This document shows, piece by piece, positions 8,836-18,242 of a stretch of 64,000 bases of DNA (position 1 is its first letter; the number at the start of each line of letters is the position of its first letter). The DNA comes from Lysinibacillus irui (GTDB lineage Bacteria > Bacillota > Bacilli > Bacillales_A > Planococcaceae): NCBI RefSeq assembly GCF_028877475.1, contig NZ_CP113527.1, positions 3,155,501 through 3,219,500 of the forward strand, read 5' to 3'. The notes below the pieces were generated by a model. The model did not search any database, was not told the DNA's origin, and saw only the letters and a list, made by a program, of their open reading frames with translations. The translations under genes were made by a program, and so were the position numbers.

Positions 8836-10002
8836 TTATTTTAAAAATATACTGTGACTTGTATTCCAGCTCTTAAAAAGATTTAATGAGTAGCCAATCT
8901 GTTTATTTTCTTCTAAATTGAATTTCTCTTTTATTGTAGTGTCATTATAATTTTTAATCCCACGAGCTGCTAATCCATATTTCGCTGCAATAATGGATAA
9001 ACGTTGAGCAAAATGACCAATCTTCAAAAACATTTCATCATAATCATGTCCCGTATTTTCAAATGTAAAGAAGAACCAATAATTCATTCCCTCTAGATTA
9101 GTGAAATCTTGATATTCATGTAACATCTTCTTATACATAAATTTTTCATTGGGTTGAATAAATTCACACTTTTCTCCAATCTTGTAAAACCCGCTTCTGA
9201 AATCAGTAATATTATCTATAAAACTCCACAAACCTATTTCAGGATAGTCTTGCACAGCTACTTGACACTCCTTCAATAACTGACGATGAGTATCAGCAGA
9301 CAAAATCTTTCTTACGACTGCGTCACCTCGAATATTTTGCTCCGATACCCTTTTCCTGAAAAATTCTGTTTCTGGTTGCTCTTTTATATCTTCTGTACTC
9401 AAATGATATTCTTGATCCATAGCTATTTCTAAAACAAGAGGAATTGTGACAAATTCACGTGGTTTCTCCAACGAAATCGTTGTTAGTCTACGATGCCGAA
9501 TTTGATGACCATTTAAAACAAAGTCAAGATTATAGAGATAGTGGCCTGTATTCAGTAAACCTAGCATCGTTGAAAAATCACCATAGATTTTTTGGAGCTG
9601 ACGATTATCATTTACTATGACTAGATAGTCTTTTTCCGCATTCAATCCTTTAAAATACTCTTGCTTATACACATAAATTTTGTCTGTTAATGCATTGTAA
9701 ACAAACATATGTGTCTTATGGACAAACACCAATTTGAGACTATCAATATTTCTAGCTTTTGGAGAAAAAGAGTGGAAATAGTATTTGCTGAAAAAATCTA
9801 TCCGTTGTATCATTTCTAAATAATAGTAGAGATCATAAATAATCGAACTCCAGCCATCACTTTTTCCAAGCTCTTTCAAAAATTTCATGTCAATCACATC
9901 TATATGATTTTTAAACAACAAATCTCCATCAATTTTTGCAGCAGACAATGTTTGCTTATAACGATCCTCCCCGAATCGTTCTAAATAATGTTGATCAATC
10001 AT
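8836..10002 (-). CDS. Divergent double SagB/nitroreductase-like protein
   Basis: This 388-residue protein starts at ATG 10002, which has GGGAGG seven bases upstream; the longer in-frame ATG at 10017 overlaps that site. The C-terminal part (GHFAQRLSIIAAKYGLAARG, then IGYSLNLF) looks like the end of a nitroreductase domain, and an internal segment (NTGHYLYNLDFVLNG) looks like the same motif from a second, degenerate copy. The beginning (QRIDFFSKYYFHSFS) also resembles SagB-type proteins. I infer a tandem nitroreductase-fold partner or second azoline dehydrogenase. It lies between the YcaO and SpaB_C-like genes. FMN binding may be lost in one half. Confidence 0.55.
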   Translation of the reverse strand: MIDQHYLERFGEDRYKQTLSAAKIDGDLLFKNHIDVIDMKFLKELGKSDGWSSIIYDLYYYLEMIQRIDFFSKYYFHSFSPKARNIDSLKLVFVHKTHMFVYNALTDKIYVYKQEYFKGLNAEKDYLVIVNDNRQLQKIYGDFSTMLGLLNTGHYLYNLDFVLNGHQIRHRRLTTISLEKPREFVTIPLVLEIAMDQEYHLSTEDIKEQPETEFFRKRVSEQNIRGDAVVRKILSADTHRQLLKECQVAVQDYPEIGLWSFIDNITDFRSGFYKIGEKCEFIQPNEKFMYKKMLHEYQDFTNLEGMNYWFFFTFENTGHDYDEMFLKIGHFAQRLSIIAAKYGLAARGIKNYNDTTIKEKFNLEENKQIGYSLNLFKSWNTSHSIFLK

Positions 10003-10021
10003 CCTTATTCCTCCCATTCAT

Positions 10022-11698
10022 TTATGGAAATGGATGCGGTGTCTTTTCTATCCAGTCTTTATCTAACTTCCCTTTCTTCTTAAACTGAATAGCCTTTTCA
10101 ATACGCTGATTTACGACTCGTCTATTTTGATGTCCAAAGGTCATCGTCAGCATACCAGGTACTATATATTTTACGTTCACAAATCCTGCAGAAAATAAAT
10201 TCGGATTCTCTGTCTTAGCCCGATAAGCTTTACCAGAGATGATGACCAATTGCTCTTCAAGCGCTCGAACAACCTCTAAAAATTTCCCTTGATATGTTGT
10301 ATACCCTGCTTCTAATTGCTCGAAGGAAGAAACCATTTCAGTATCTAATGCAAATTTAAATGCATTTTTCATTTCCTTATTTGAATAAAGAAGCAAATGG
10401 TCTTCCAACCTGTGAACGGATTGAGGATTCTTCAACAATTGTCTTTTTCTAGTCTGATATTCCTGATTATTGAATACATTTGTAAAAACAGTAATCGCTG
10501 TTGTAGCCTCAATCAATGCTCGTTCTATAGACTCTTCCAAGTCAAAAGAGGCAGCTGCAGCTGTATAGAAGGCCATTTCATTTTCCTTAGGCTCCTTCTT
10601 TTCTAATAACACCCAGATTGTCGGGATTCTCACTTCCATAGATATATCAAACAAATGAACACGGATATCTTTTCGCTTGAGAGATTCTAGATAAGCCTGT
10701 ATTTTTGTAGAATAAATGCTTGATTCATCAATTCTGACAGGTGGAATCTGTCCATACCATGTAGCTAAAAAAGCATCTCTTTCAATTAGTTCTAGCATCG
10801 CATGCAGACTCGCTTCAGCCTCTGTTGAACCGAGAGCACTACCATTGGAGCTTTCATAAATATATCTCTTTTCATCAGAAACAACATGAGAATTGTAATA
10901 AATCAACTGCTCGGGAATTAAAACTTCTTTTTCACTGTGCAATGCCCAAACTTTTTCATAGTTTAAAGGCTGATCTTCTGTATAATTCTCTGGATTACCA
11001 TAATCGCATTGTGTCATTACTTCACTCAGCGTAAGATCAATAATTTCACAATCCTTTTCTCGTATCGCGTTTTTTTGTTTTTTATAAGGAAACGCTGTAG
11101 CATAACGCTCCAACGATTCCAGAATAGAAATATATTTTGATTTTTCAAAAGTCCCTGTTCGACCATAGGAAAGCATTGAAATCCCCTTATACAGTACCTC
11201 GGTCTGTACCATCGGTGTCCCATAGGAATCTCCTGAACGCGTTAATGCATTCACAATCGACGATGGATGCGCATAGATTAACCTCTTGTTTTTTTCAATT
11301 TTCTCCCGAACCTTTTCAAAGCTCAGTTGTCGGTTATCTTTTGGATCGAAAATCGTATCCAATTCAATGGGCTGATTCGAACTTGTGTTTACATTACACT
11401 CACAATCTCCTCGCTTGAAGGTTGCTTTCGCCTGAATTTCCAATGTATCCCGATTGAGCTCATATAGGAACGGTTCATTACTTTTTTCAAGCTTCTGAAC
11501 AAGCATAGCGATTAATTCAGATTCTAGCTGGTTTGGCTGATCCTCTAGCCAACCGAAATACTGTTGATAGCATTTTAATTCTTTTGTTCGCTCTTTATAG
11601 CAGTTGAAACAAAAGGAAGAGTCATTCTGTGATGAATGAATAAAAATATACTTTTGGTTTATCAGAATTGTAGTAGCTGCAATTGTTTGTATGGACAT
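10022..11698 (-). CDS. YcaO-domain cyclodehydratase with short zinc-binding N-terminal part
   Basis: The 558-residue protein carries the YcaO ATP-binding motifs SILESLERYA (191-200), GSALGSTEAEASLHAMLELI (286-305, followed by ERD) and FDLEESIERALIEA (about 388-401), and ends in TPHPFP, the proline-rich C-terminus typical of azole-forming YcaO enzymes. These phosphorylate the backbone amide and cyclise Cys, Ser or Thr to azolines. The N-terminal ~110 residues hold CFNC (30-33) and CEC (99-101), which look like the four-Cys zinc site of the E1-like partner domain usually fused to YcaO; the rest of that domain is missing, so another cluster protein probably supplies leader binding. It overlaps the upstream gene by one base. 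Confidence 0.92.
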   Translation of the reverse strand: MSIQTIAATTILINQKYIFIHSSQNDSSFCFNCYKERTKELKCYQQYFGWLEDQPNQLESELIAMLVQKLEKSNEPFLYELNRDTLEIQAKATFKRGDCECNVNTSSNQPIELDTIFDPKDNRQLSFEKVREKIEKNKRLIYAHPSSIVNALTRSGDSYGTPMVQTEVLYKGISMLSYGRTGTFEKSKYISILESLERYATAFPYKKQKNAIREKDCEIIDLTLSEVMTQCDYGNPENYTEDQPLNYEKVWALHSEKEVLIPEQLIYYNSHVVSDEKRYIYESSNGSALGSTEAEASLHAMLELIERDAFLATWYGQIPPVRIDESSIYSTKIQAYLESLKRKDIRVHLFDISMEVRIPTIWVLLEKKEPKENEMAFYTAAAASFDLEESIERALIEATTAITVFTNVFNNQEYQTRKRQLLKNPQSVHRLEDHLLLYSNKEMKNAFKFALDTEMVSSFEQLEAGYTTYQGKFLEVVRALEEQLVIISGKAYRAKTENPNLFSAGFVNVKYIVPGMLTMTFGHQNRRVVNQRIEKAIQFKKKGKLDKDWIEKTPHPFP

Positions 11699-13131
11699 TA
11701 CTCCACCTCCAAAAGTTCATATTCAAAACCATTTTCATCGAGAATTTTTCCCACAGTAGTCTGCTGTCCGCTTACTTGTTTTTCTTGAATAGATATGTTC
11801 CAATTTAAAGAACCATCTTCCTTGAATCGGAACTCATTTAAATCTACAGATTTAAAGAATGACTCTTTGACAGATACATCGTTTTTATACATACTAATCC
11901 AAGTCAGTATGACTGTTGTCAGCTGAGCAGCTGTTCTTACAGGGATTTGGAAAATTAGTGTCTCTGAATCGTTATTTACAACATATAAGTAATACCCTCC
12001 ACCTACACAAGACTGGAGATAGAAATTTACTGATAGCTTTTCTTGATTCAGTAAACTACTGATAAGGTCGGATTCCTCTAACTCATTCAAATCTAATCTG
12101 AAAAGTTCTCCTGTCTTATCGTGTTGGGTACTATATATGATTTTTTCCTGTTGCTTCAGTAAAAGTTCTTTTGAATAACTGTTTTTTAGGATCTCAAGAA
12201 ATGCTGCTTCTGCAAGAAATTGTGCCAGCCTTTCATAAGAAATATCTGCGAAATAGTAATTTTCTTCGTCCTCTGTTTGTACGGTAATAACCTGCAATGG
12301 AGATTGGTTGTAATTGAAATATGCTTTATCATTATTAAAGGAAACGATCTTTGAATCATATTTCTTTACAAAGATTTCAAGCGAATTAAAATTCTTTATA
12401 GCGTCTTGATGCGTCCGTCCAGAAAATTGATAATCCACTTTTTCAATTCCGTCAAAAGCCACTTTTCTTTCAACTTCCATCATAGTATTTATATTGAATA
12501 CAGGGGAATTTTTACCAATAGCAGATATAATGGCGCTATAAAATAGGAAACCTGACAGAAGTTTCTCTGAAATATCCTCTGCTGATACCTCTTCAAAATT
12601 CCTATGGTTTCTTGTTGAAACCCAGATTCTTTCTCCTTTTTTTCCAATATGATATTTTGCAACAATTTTTCCATCTGTCAGAACTTCAATATTCTCTACA
12701 TTTGTAATTTCACTTTTAATTTGATTCTCTTCCAACAATTCTTTTAGGCAAGTTGCACCAAAAAACGATTGGGGAATATTTACACAGATTTTTTCAATTT
12801 CTTTTAGACCTTTTTCCACGGATAGACAATGCTCTTCTACCCATGGCAAATAGATACTGCTTTTGTGAATGTTATAGATTTCCGGATCAACCAGATAAAA
12901 AATATGTTTTTCTATAAGAAACTGAGTCAATTTCCTATAGCGCATAAACTCTTCAAACAGTTCTGTTTCTTCACTTCCTTGGTATGCCTTACTAATCAAA
13001 GAAGTAATGTTTTCATATTCAGAAACGCTCAATTTTAATTTTATTTTTTCGTTTGGCCCATATATAAATAAATCTGGTTCATTATAGTGATATCGAATAT
13101 TTCTTCTAGCTTTAATAATCATAATAATCAC
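11698..13131 (-). CDS. Thiopeptide cluster protein with RRE-like N-terminus, unknown
   Basis: I do not recognise this 477-residue protein with certainty. Residues about 15-100 alternate short strands and helices (LFIYGP, LKLSVSEYENITSLISKAY, then a helix ending FLIEKHIFYLV) in the style of the winged-helix RiPP recognition element at the front of E1-like partner proteins. No nucleotide-binding or zinc motif follows. It is translationally coupled to the permease (ATGA) and to the YcaO gene (TAATG), which argues for a stoichiometric partner of the cyclodehydratase. Leader-peptide recognition is the leading guess; a divergent dehydrogenase subunit is an alternative. Confidence 0.5.
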   Translation of the reverse strand: MIIMIIKARRNIRYHYNEPDLFIYGPNEKIKLKLSVSEYENITSLISKAYQGSEETELFEEFMRYRKLTQFLIEKHIFYLVDPEIYNIHKSSIYLPWVEEHCLSVEKGLKEIEKICVNIPQSFFGATCLKELLEENQIKSEITNVENIEVLTDGKIVAKYHIGKKGERIWVSTRNHRNFEEVSAEDISEKLLSGFLFYSAIISAIGKNSPVFNINTMMEVERKVAFDGIEKVDYQFSGRTHQDAIKNFNSLEIFVKKYDSKIVSFNNDKAYFNYNQSPLQVITVQTEDEENYYFADISYERLAQFLAEAAFLEILKNSYSKELLLKQQEKIIYSTQHDKTGELFRLDLNELEESDLISSLLNQEKLSVNFYLQSCVGGGYYLYVVNNDSETLIFQIPVRTAAQLTTVILTWISMYKNDVSVKESFFKSVDLNEFRFKEDGSLNWNISIQEKQVSGQQTTVGKILDENGFEYELLEVE

Positions 13132-13868
13132 TCCTTCTTGTTGTTGAGCTTAATAACAACTAATGAAATAATGAGGAGAGCCGAAGCGTAACCAACCGAA
13201 ATTAACATATCTTGATTAAGTTCAAATGACTGATTCCAAACAGAAATATATATGTTATTTAAATGATAGAACGGATTCGCATAAGATACATATTGAATAA
13301 AATTAGGCAGACTCTCCACAGGAACAGAAAAGCCACCAGTAAACATAACAATTTGGAATAAAACAATAGAAATAATTAATGCTGTTTTTACTTCTTTGAA
13401 ATTTGAATAAATGGCATGAGAATAAACCAACATTACTGCATTGATAAGCAGCAAGCTTAGATATGAAACCAAAAAGTTAACAATAGAAAGTTTCAAATCA
13501 TAAACAAGAAGGCCAATTAATGTTATTAAGAAAAATCCTGCAGTTGCAATAATGAATGACTTAGCAATACTGGACATTAAAAGAATTTTATCTGTTATTG
13601 GTGTAATGAAAAGCCTTTTTTCAATCCCAGCTGCACGATTCATTACCTGATCAAAACCAAAGGCAAAAAATACTACTGAAAAGCTAATTAGGACAATAAA
13701 CGATGGCGTATACACTTGAACATAGTTCATTCCACCACTATAGGTAGCATTACTGAACATTTGTCCCATTAAAATATATGTTACGGGTGGTACAAAAACT
13801 GTGAATACTAAATAGAATAGCTCTCTGAAGAACATCTTTAAGTCATATTTAATTTGCGTTAATAACAT
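13128..13868 (-). CDS. ABC-2-type transporter permease
   Basis: The 246-residue membrane protein has about six hydrophobic segments. The GIEKRLFITPI loop after the second segment and the FTGGFSVPVESLPNFIQYVS...NPFYHLN region match ABC-2 permeases. It pairs with the ATPase gene 12 bases upstream and overlaps the next gene by four bases. In the cluster it most likely exports the finished peptide, gives self-protection, or both. Confidence 0.88.
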   Translation of the reverse strand: MLLTQIKYDLKMFFRELFYLVFTVFVPPVTYILMGQMFSNATYSGGMNYVQVYTPSFIVLISFSVVFFAFGFDQVMNRAAGIEKRLFITPITDKILLMSSIAKSFIIATAGFFLITLIGLLVYDLKLSIVNFLVSYLSLLLINAVMLVYSHAIYSNFKEVKTALIISIVLFQIVMFTGGFSVPVESLPNFIQYVSYANPFYHLNNIYISVWNQSFELNQDMLISVGYASALLIISLVVIKLNNKKE

Positions 13869-13880
13869 ATTTATTCCTCC

Positions 13881-14606
13881 TTATTTGGCAATTTTATCAA
13901 GATAGAAGCTATTAATTGATTTATGACCGGATTTCAGTATATTTTCAGGAGTATCAAATACTTCTGTTACACCGTCATTAATGAAAAGAACTTTATCACA
14001 GTAAAGTTCGATTTCGTCCATGTAATGCGTTGATAAAATCACTGTACTGTCATTTTTTTTAATATAGCCAGTAATGCTTTCCCATAAAATGTTTCGCATA
14101 TGTGGATCCAGACCAGTTGTCGGTTCATCTAAAATAATCAAACGTGGTTTTGAAGAAAAAGCAATCGCAAGGCTAACCTTTTGTTTCCATCCTCCTGATA
14201 AGTTATCAAAAAACGTATTTAAATGCTCTTGTAGTTCAAATTCTTCTATAATTTCTTTTAAATCTACTTTGCTCCCATAATAGGAACGGAAAAGATCTAG
14301 TAATTCTTTTACTTTTAATTTTTTATAAAACTGTGTTGGCTGAAGTACAGCTGAAATATTACTTTTGATTTTTCCCAAATCAGCTTGATCAATTTCCTTC
14401 AGGTTATTACCAAAAACAACGACCTTCCCGTCATTATAATCTTTAATCGTCATTAAAATTTCCAAGAATGTCGATTTCCCAGCACCGTTTTTACCGATAA
14501 CACCTATAATTTCACCTTTTTCAGCAGTAAAGTCTATTCCTTTCAAAACAGCTTTTTTTCCATAATTCTTTGTTAATTTTTCTACCTTTACATTATAGTT
14601 TTGCAT
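13881..14606 (-). CDS. ABC transporter ATP-binding protein
   Basis: The 241-residue ATPase has Walker A GKNGAGKST (38-46), the signature LSGGWKQK (136-143), and Walker B ending ILDEPTTGLDP (158-168). It is 11 bases from the dehydratase gene and forms an exporter with the following ABC-2 permease. Since no L11 paralogue or rRNA methylase lies in the cluster, this pump is the only visible immunity candidate. Confidence 0.93.
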   Translation of the reverse strand: MQNYNVKVEKLTKNYGKKAVLKGIDFTAEKGEIIGVIGKNGAGKSTFLEILMTIKDYNDGKVVVFGNNLKEIDQADLGKIKSNISAVLQPTQFYKKLKVKELLDLFRSYYGSKVDLKEIIEEFELQEHLNTFFDNLSGGWKQKVSLAIAFSSKPRLIILDEPTTGLDPHMRNILWESITGYIKKNDSTVILSTHYMDEIELYCDKVLFINDGVTEVFDTPENILKSGHKSINSFYLDKIAK

Positions 14607-14617
14607 GGTTCACCCTC

Positions 14618-17095
14618 CTAATTGTCAATCGTATATTCAACAACATATTCTTTAAGCTTATTTTCAAATTCAGGTAACACCTCTTCGATATAAAACATAG
14701 GATCTTGATTTTCTTCATGTATAATTTCATTAATAAAATGTTTGAATAATATTGGTACTGTGATATCAATAAACAATGGCTTCATTGCAGAGATTTCTTC
14801 ACCCCTACGGTATTTCTTTAAAAAGAATGTTTTAGGTAAATGCTTATTTAAAAAATAGTCATTAATAAGTAAATACAGCTCTAATTCATTTGAAGCCTCT
14901 TTGTTTATATTTGCAAAGTCTTCAAGTTTTAAATTCCACTTCTTTCTGTACATCACAATATTTTCAAATATTATTCTTGGCATATCACTTCTTTTTTTCA
15001 GGAAATAATTAATATCAAAATTAATTCTCCCGCTTTGAAACAGAAGTAGTAATACAGATAGAACACCTGGGAGAAAGACTGGAACTAATGACGATTTGTA
15101 GGCCACCTTCGCTTCTTTCTTTTGATGATCAAGCACTTTCAGTTTTTTCGTTTGCTCATCATATTTAACGGAAAATTCAGATATACTCGGATGCCCTACA
15201 TCATGAAACCTCTGATTTCCAAATTCCAAATTCAATTTTTGATCATAATATCTATCATGAATTCCACCATTAAAACCAAACAGCTCTGTCACTTCATAAT
15301 AATTCTTCTCATAATAATTTTTTTGAACATATTCTTGATATAGTAAATCGTCATTCAAATTCTCAAAAAAGTCTTTAAATCTAGATAGAAATTTTTCCTG
15401 ACCATCATAAATATCGTTTAAAATTACTTTGTCCTGAAAAAGTTGATAAAAAAACGTCATACTAAATTCATTGCCGTATTTAATATACTCAGGAATTTTT
15501 TTAGAAAATGGTTTGATAAGTTCTTGAAAATCTATTTCTTTAGTGTTATTTTCATCTAAGTATTGAGAAAAGAATGCCTTGAATTCATCTCTAAGATCAT
15601 CCAAAATCTTTATTTCAGGGGCAATTGCTTCATCATAGCGGTAATCCATGTCTTGGAAATAAGGGAAGAAGTATCTCAATTTTTCAAAGAATACGTTGTT
15701 TAATAAATTGCTGTCAGATAAACTGGTTTCTGAATCCCCATATAATTTCTTATAAAGCGCAGCAACTTCATATTGCACACGAATATTCACATCAAACAAC
15801 AGTAAGAATGCTGTAATTTCTTCAAAAAAATGATTAGAAAATTTATTTTCAATATCTTTAAGACTGCTCTTATTATTTTGAGCATCAAACAATATATCTT
15901 CATAAAGAATTTCTGTACCAAAATTCGGAATGTTTTCACTCAAATTTTTAATAACATCCTCAATTTTTTTCCAAAGAACTAACCGCTCATTAGTACCTGC
16001 CTCCTCGAACTTCTTTTTTAATTCATTCATAAACTGAAGCTGGAGTGATAGATCTTCACATATGCCCTGTTCTTTTAAATAGGTAATCATTTCTTCAACA
16101 AGATTTCTTTTAGCATTTACTGTAATTTTTTGAACTAATATTTTTGTGGAAACAAGTCTTTTAAATACATCCAACTCGTGTTCCGAATATAGTTCATTTT
16201 CTCTAAGAAATTGAGCAAAGTCTTTATAAAATATCGTTTGACCCTGATTTTTCTTTAGAAATTGAATTACTTCTTCCGCAATTCCCATTTCAACCAGCTT
16301 ATCTCTTGTTTCATATATTTTCTTAGATTGCGGAACATTTTCTTGAGTAACATAGAAAATCTTGGAGTCTCTTTGGCCAAATTTAGAAACATGGACTGGA
16401 ATTTTTTCTAATGCTTCTTTATCCGAACGAATGATTTCCAAAAATATTCTAAAAAGTAACGCATGGTTCAATTCAATGTTTGCTTTCTTTTTAATTAAAA
16501 ATCGATTTCCAGAGGAGCCCGTTTGAGTAAGATAAGAAAACGGACTAGTTTTCATTGAGCTACGCATTAACAAATTGATAATAAAATTATCCAACTTTTT
16601 TTCTTTTTTATTATGTGTCTGTACAGGTTTTGATAAGTATTTTTCAATGTTCTTATAAATTGTTTGATTGAAAAATAAAACTGTCTTTTGCAATTGGTCA
16701 TTTGCTATTTCTCGCTGAAGAATCTCTCTTGATTTCACTACCGCCTCTTCATAACTTTGTTGCAGCATTTCTTGATATAAATCTAATTGATTTAAAAGTT
16801 CTACTAGACGACTCAACAGAATGGGTCCTTCGTATTTCTTTAAACGAACACTGCGTAAATTATGAACATCCCGTTTCAAATTCAATAATTTTGGATCCTT
16901 TTGCAAAGAAAATTCTTCTTCGATTTGACTAACTACATTTTCCTTCTCTCTTTCAATTTTTTCATGAATTTTGTTAATATCGTCTATAAATGTATGAATT
17001 TCCTTTGCTTTATCTCGCATTTCAAAATACCACTGATCAGAGGTATTGGTTCCTCGATAAACGCTAAATGGATTTTGAGTAACTGTTATAGTCAA
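14618..17095 (-). CDS. LanB-type dehydratase, glutamylation subunit
   Basis: The 825-residue protein matches the N-terminal lantibiotic dehydratase domain of split thiopeptide LanBs. The strongest mark is RSSMKTSPFSYLTQTG (178-193), equivalent to the R-x-S-x-K-x-(S/T)PF motif that helps bind glutamyl-tRNA. Such enzymes glutamylate Ser/Thr side chains with Glu-tRNA; a separate small protein then removes glutamate to leave dehydroalanine or dehydrobutyrine. No SpaB_C domain is fused here, and the preceding 345-aa gene supplies one. Translation starts at TTG 17095 with a very strong GGGAGGAG seven bases upstream and overlaps the previous gene by 32 bases, which implies coupling. Confidence 0.9.
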   Translation of the reverse strand: MTITVTQNPFSVYRGTNTSDQWYFEMRDKAKEIHTFIDDINKIHEKIEREKENVVSQIEEEFSLQKDPKLLNLKRDVHNLRSVRLKKYEGPILLSRLVELLNQLDLYQEMLQQSYEEAVVKSREILQREIANDQLQKTVLFFNQTIYKNIEKYLSKPVQTHNKKEKKLDNFIINLLMRSSMKTSPFSYLTQTGSSGNRFLIKKKANIELNHALLFRIFLEIIRSDKEALEKIPVHVSKFGQRDSKIFYVTQENVPQSKKIYETRDKLVEMGIAEEVIQFLKKNQGQTIFYKDFAQFLRENELYSEHELDVFKRLVSTKILVQKITVNAKRNLVEEMITYLKEQGICEDLSLQLQFMNELKKKFEEAGTNERLVLWKKIEDVIKNLSENIPNFGTEILYEDILFDAQNNKSSLKDIENKFSNHFFEEITAFLLLFDVNIRVQYEVAALYKKLYGDSETSLSDSNLLNNVFFEKLRYFFPYFQDMDYRYDEAIAPEIKILDDLRDEFKAFFSQYLDENNTKEIDFQELIKPFSKKIPEYIKYGNEFSMTFFYQLFQDKVILNDIYDGQEKFLSRFKDFFENLNDDLLYQEYVQKNYYEKNYYEVTELFGFNGGIHDRYYDQKLNLEFGNQRFHDVGHPSISEFSVKYDEQTKKLKVLDHQKKEAKVAYKSSLVPVFLPGVLSVLLLLFQSGRINFDINYFLKKRSDMPRIIFENIVMYRKKWNLKLEDFANINKEASNELELYLLINDYFLNKHLPKTFFLKKYRRGEEISAMKPLFIDITVPILFKHFINEIIHEENQDPMFYIEEVLPEFENKLKEYVVEYTIDN

Positions 17096-18101
17096 GATTT
17101 AACTCCTCCCTCCAAGTCTTCCCTTTATTTTTTTCTACTTCTCTGTACGCCATATAAATATACTTTTGCTTCTTCAAAGCACTAATATTAAAATAAGGGA
17201 GTATTAAATACAGCAAATTTACAGTAAATCGATAAGCCGTTGCTTCGGGATTTTCCATAAAATTATTTCTTTTTGAATAGCCAACAAAATTCCTATGAAA
17301 ATCATTTTCAAAATTCTTCTCTAATTCCTCAATCGTACGAGCCAATTCCGCTTTATAGTGATCATCTATTAATTCATCCATCTGGCTTAAACAACATCCA
17401 TAAAACTCCGAAAAATACTCAAACCATCTATTAATTAATTGTGAATGTGCTTGCTTAGAGTCCTTAAAACCCGTTTGTTTTTCTAAATAAAGTGCCTCAA
17501 ATGATTTTTCGGTATAAGGTTTCTTTTGCTTGGCTGAAAGCTCAAAGAAGCCTTGAACATGCGAGACAAATGAAAGGTAACCTTTATTGTTATTTTCTTC
17601 ATGATAAATATCTGAGACCCTTGAAAAAATAAGTGGGAATAGCTCCTCAATGCTTACATTTTGCGTTTCTAGATATTTTCTGGTATCTAGTAGTAGTTGG
17701 TAATGTCTGAATCGTTCATCCACATATAAGCTAGTTATACTTTCATTATGAAAATGAAAAGAATATGGAAAGATGTCTATTTCACCATGTTCTCGAATCA
17801 CTCGTTCATTTTTCTTACTCTCCAAATTTGAAATCAATTGGAAACTTTGATGATATTTTTTCTTTACTTTTTCAATGTACGATTTGTCTAAGGGGTTTTC
17901 TTCAATGAGACGGCCGACTCTGTTTTCCAAAGATGTATACTCAGAATCCAATATTTTATTTTTTGTAATCAACTGAATATGTGGCCCGCCTTCCCAGCCT
18001 TTTGAAACAAAATATGGAGTACCTTTCCACATATCATCAATAAGTGATAGCAATGATTGTTCTAATGTACTGTCATAGTTATATATACAGGTTTGATACA
18101 C
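17064..18101 (-). CDS. SpaB_C-like small dehydratase subunit (glutamate elimination, probable)
   Basis: The 345-residue protein carries a variant of the thiopeptide-type biosynthesis signature: KGWEGGPHIQLI at 34-45, where the family has RYwegGPHlRLr. It is encoded directly upstream of and overlapping the glutamylating LanB-like gene, the usual place for the elimination partner (TclL-like). The start is a GTG at 18101 with AAGGA nine bases upstream. It is the first biosynthetic gene after the three precursor genes, from which it is separated by a 12-bp hairpin. An exchange of roles with the 277-aa paralogue cannot be excluded. Confidence 0.78.
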   Translation of the reverse strand: MYQTCIYNYDSTLEQSLLSLIDDMWKGTPYFVSKGWEGGPHIQLITKNKILDSEYTSLENRVGRLIEENPLDKSYIEKVKKKYHQSFQLISNLESKKNERVIREHGEIDIFPYSFHFHNESITSLYVDERFRHYQLLLDTRKYLETQNVSIEELFPLIFSRVSDIYHEENNNKGYLSFVSHVQGFFELSAKQKKPYTEKSFEALYLEKQTGFKDSKQAHSQLINRWFEYFSEFYGCCLSQMDELIDDHYKAELARTIEELEKNFENDFHRNFVGYSKRNNFMENPEATAYRFTVNLLYLILPYFNISALKKQKYIYMAYREVEKNKGKTWREELNLDYNSYSKSI

Positions 18102-18186
18102 AACAACACATCCTTACCTTTATGTAATTTTTCTAAAAGGCAATAATCTACTCGAAAAATTAATTTTTTCACTCTTCTTTAGTATA

Positions 18187-18226
18187 ATCAGGCGGTTGTC
18201 ACAATTCTTTGTTTCAACCGCCTGAT
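18187..18226 (-). other. Perfect 12-bp hairpin between precursor and biosynthetic genes
   Basis: ATCAGGCGGTTG (18187-18198) and CAACCGCCTGAT (18215-18226) form a 12-bp GC-rich stem with a 16-base loop. Neither strand has a proper T run after it, so it is probably an attenuator, RNA-processing or 3'-stabilising element that raises precursor mRNA over enzyme mRNA. Confidence 0.7.
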
Positions 18227-18242
18227 AATTATAGTCAAGTCA

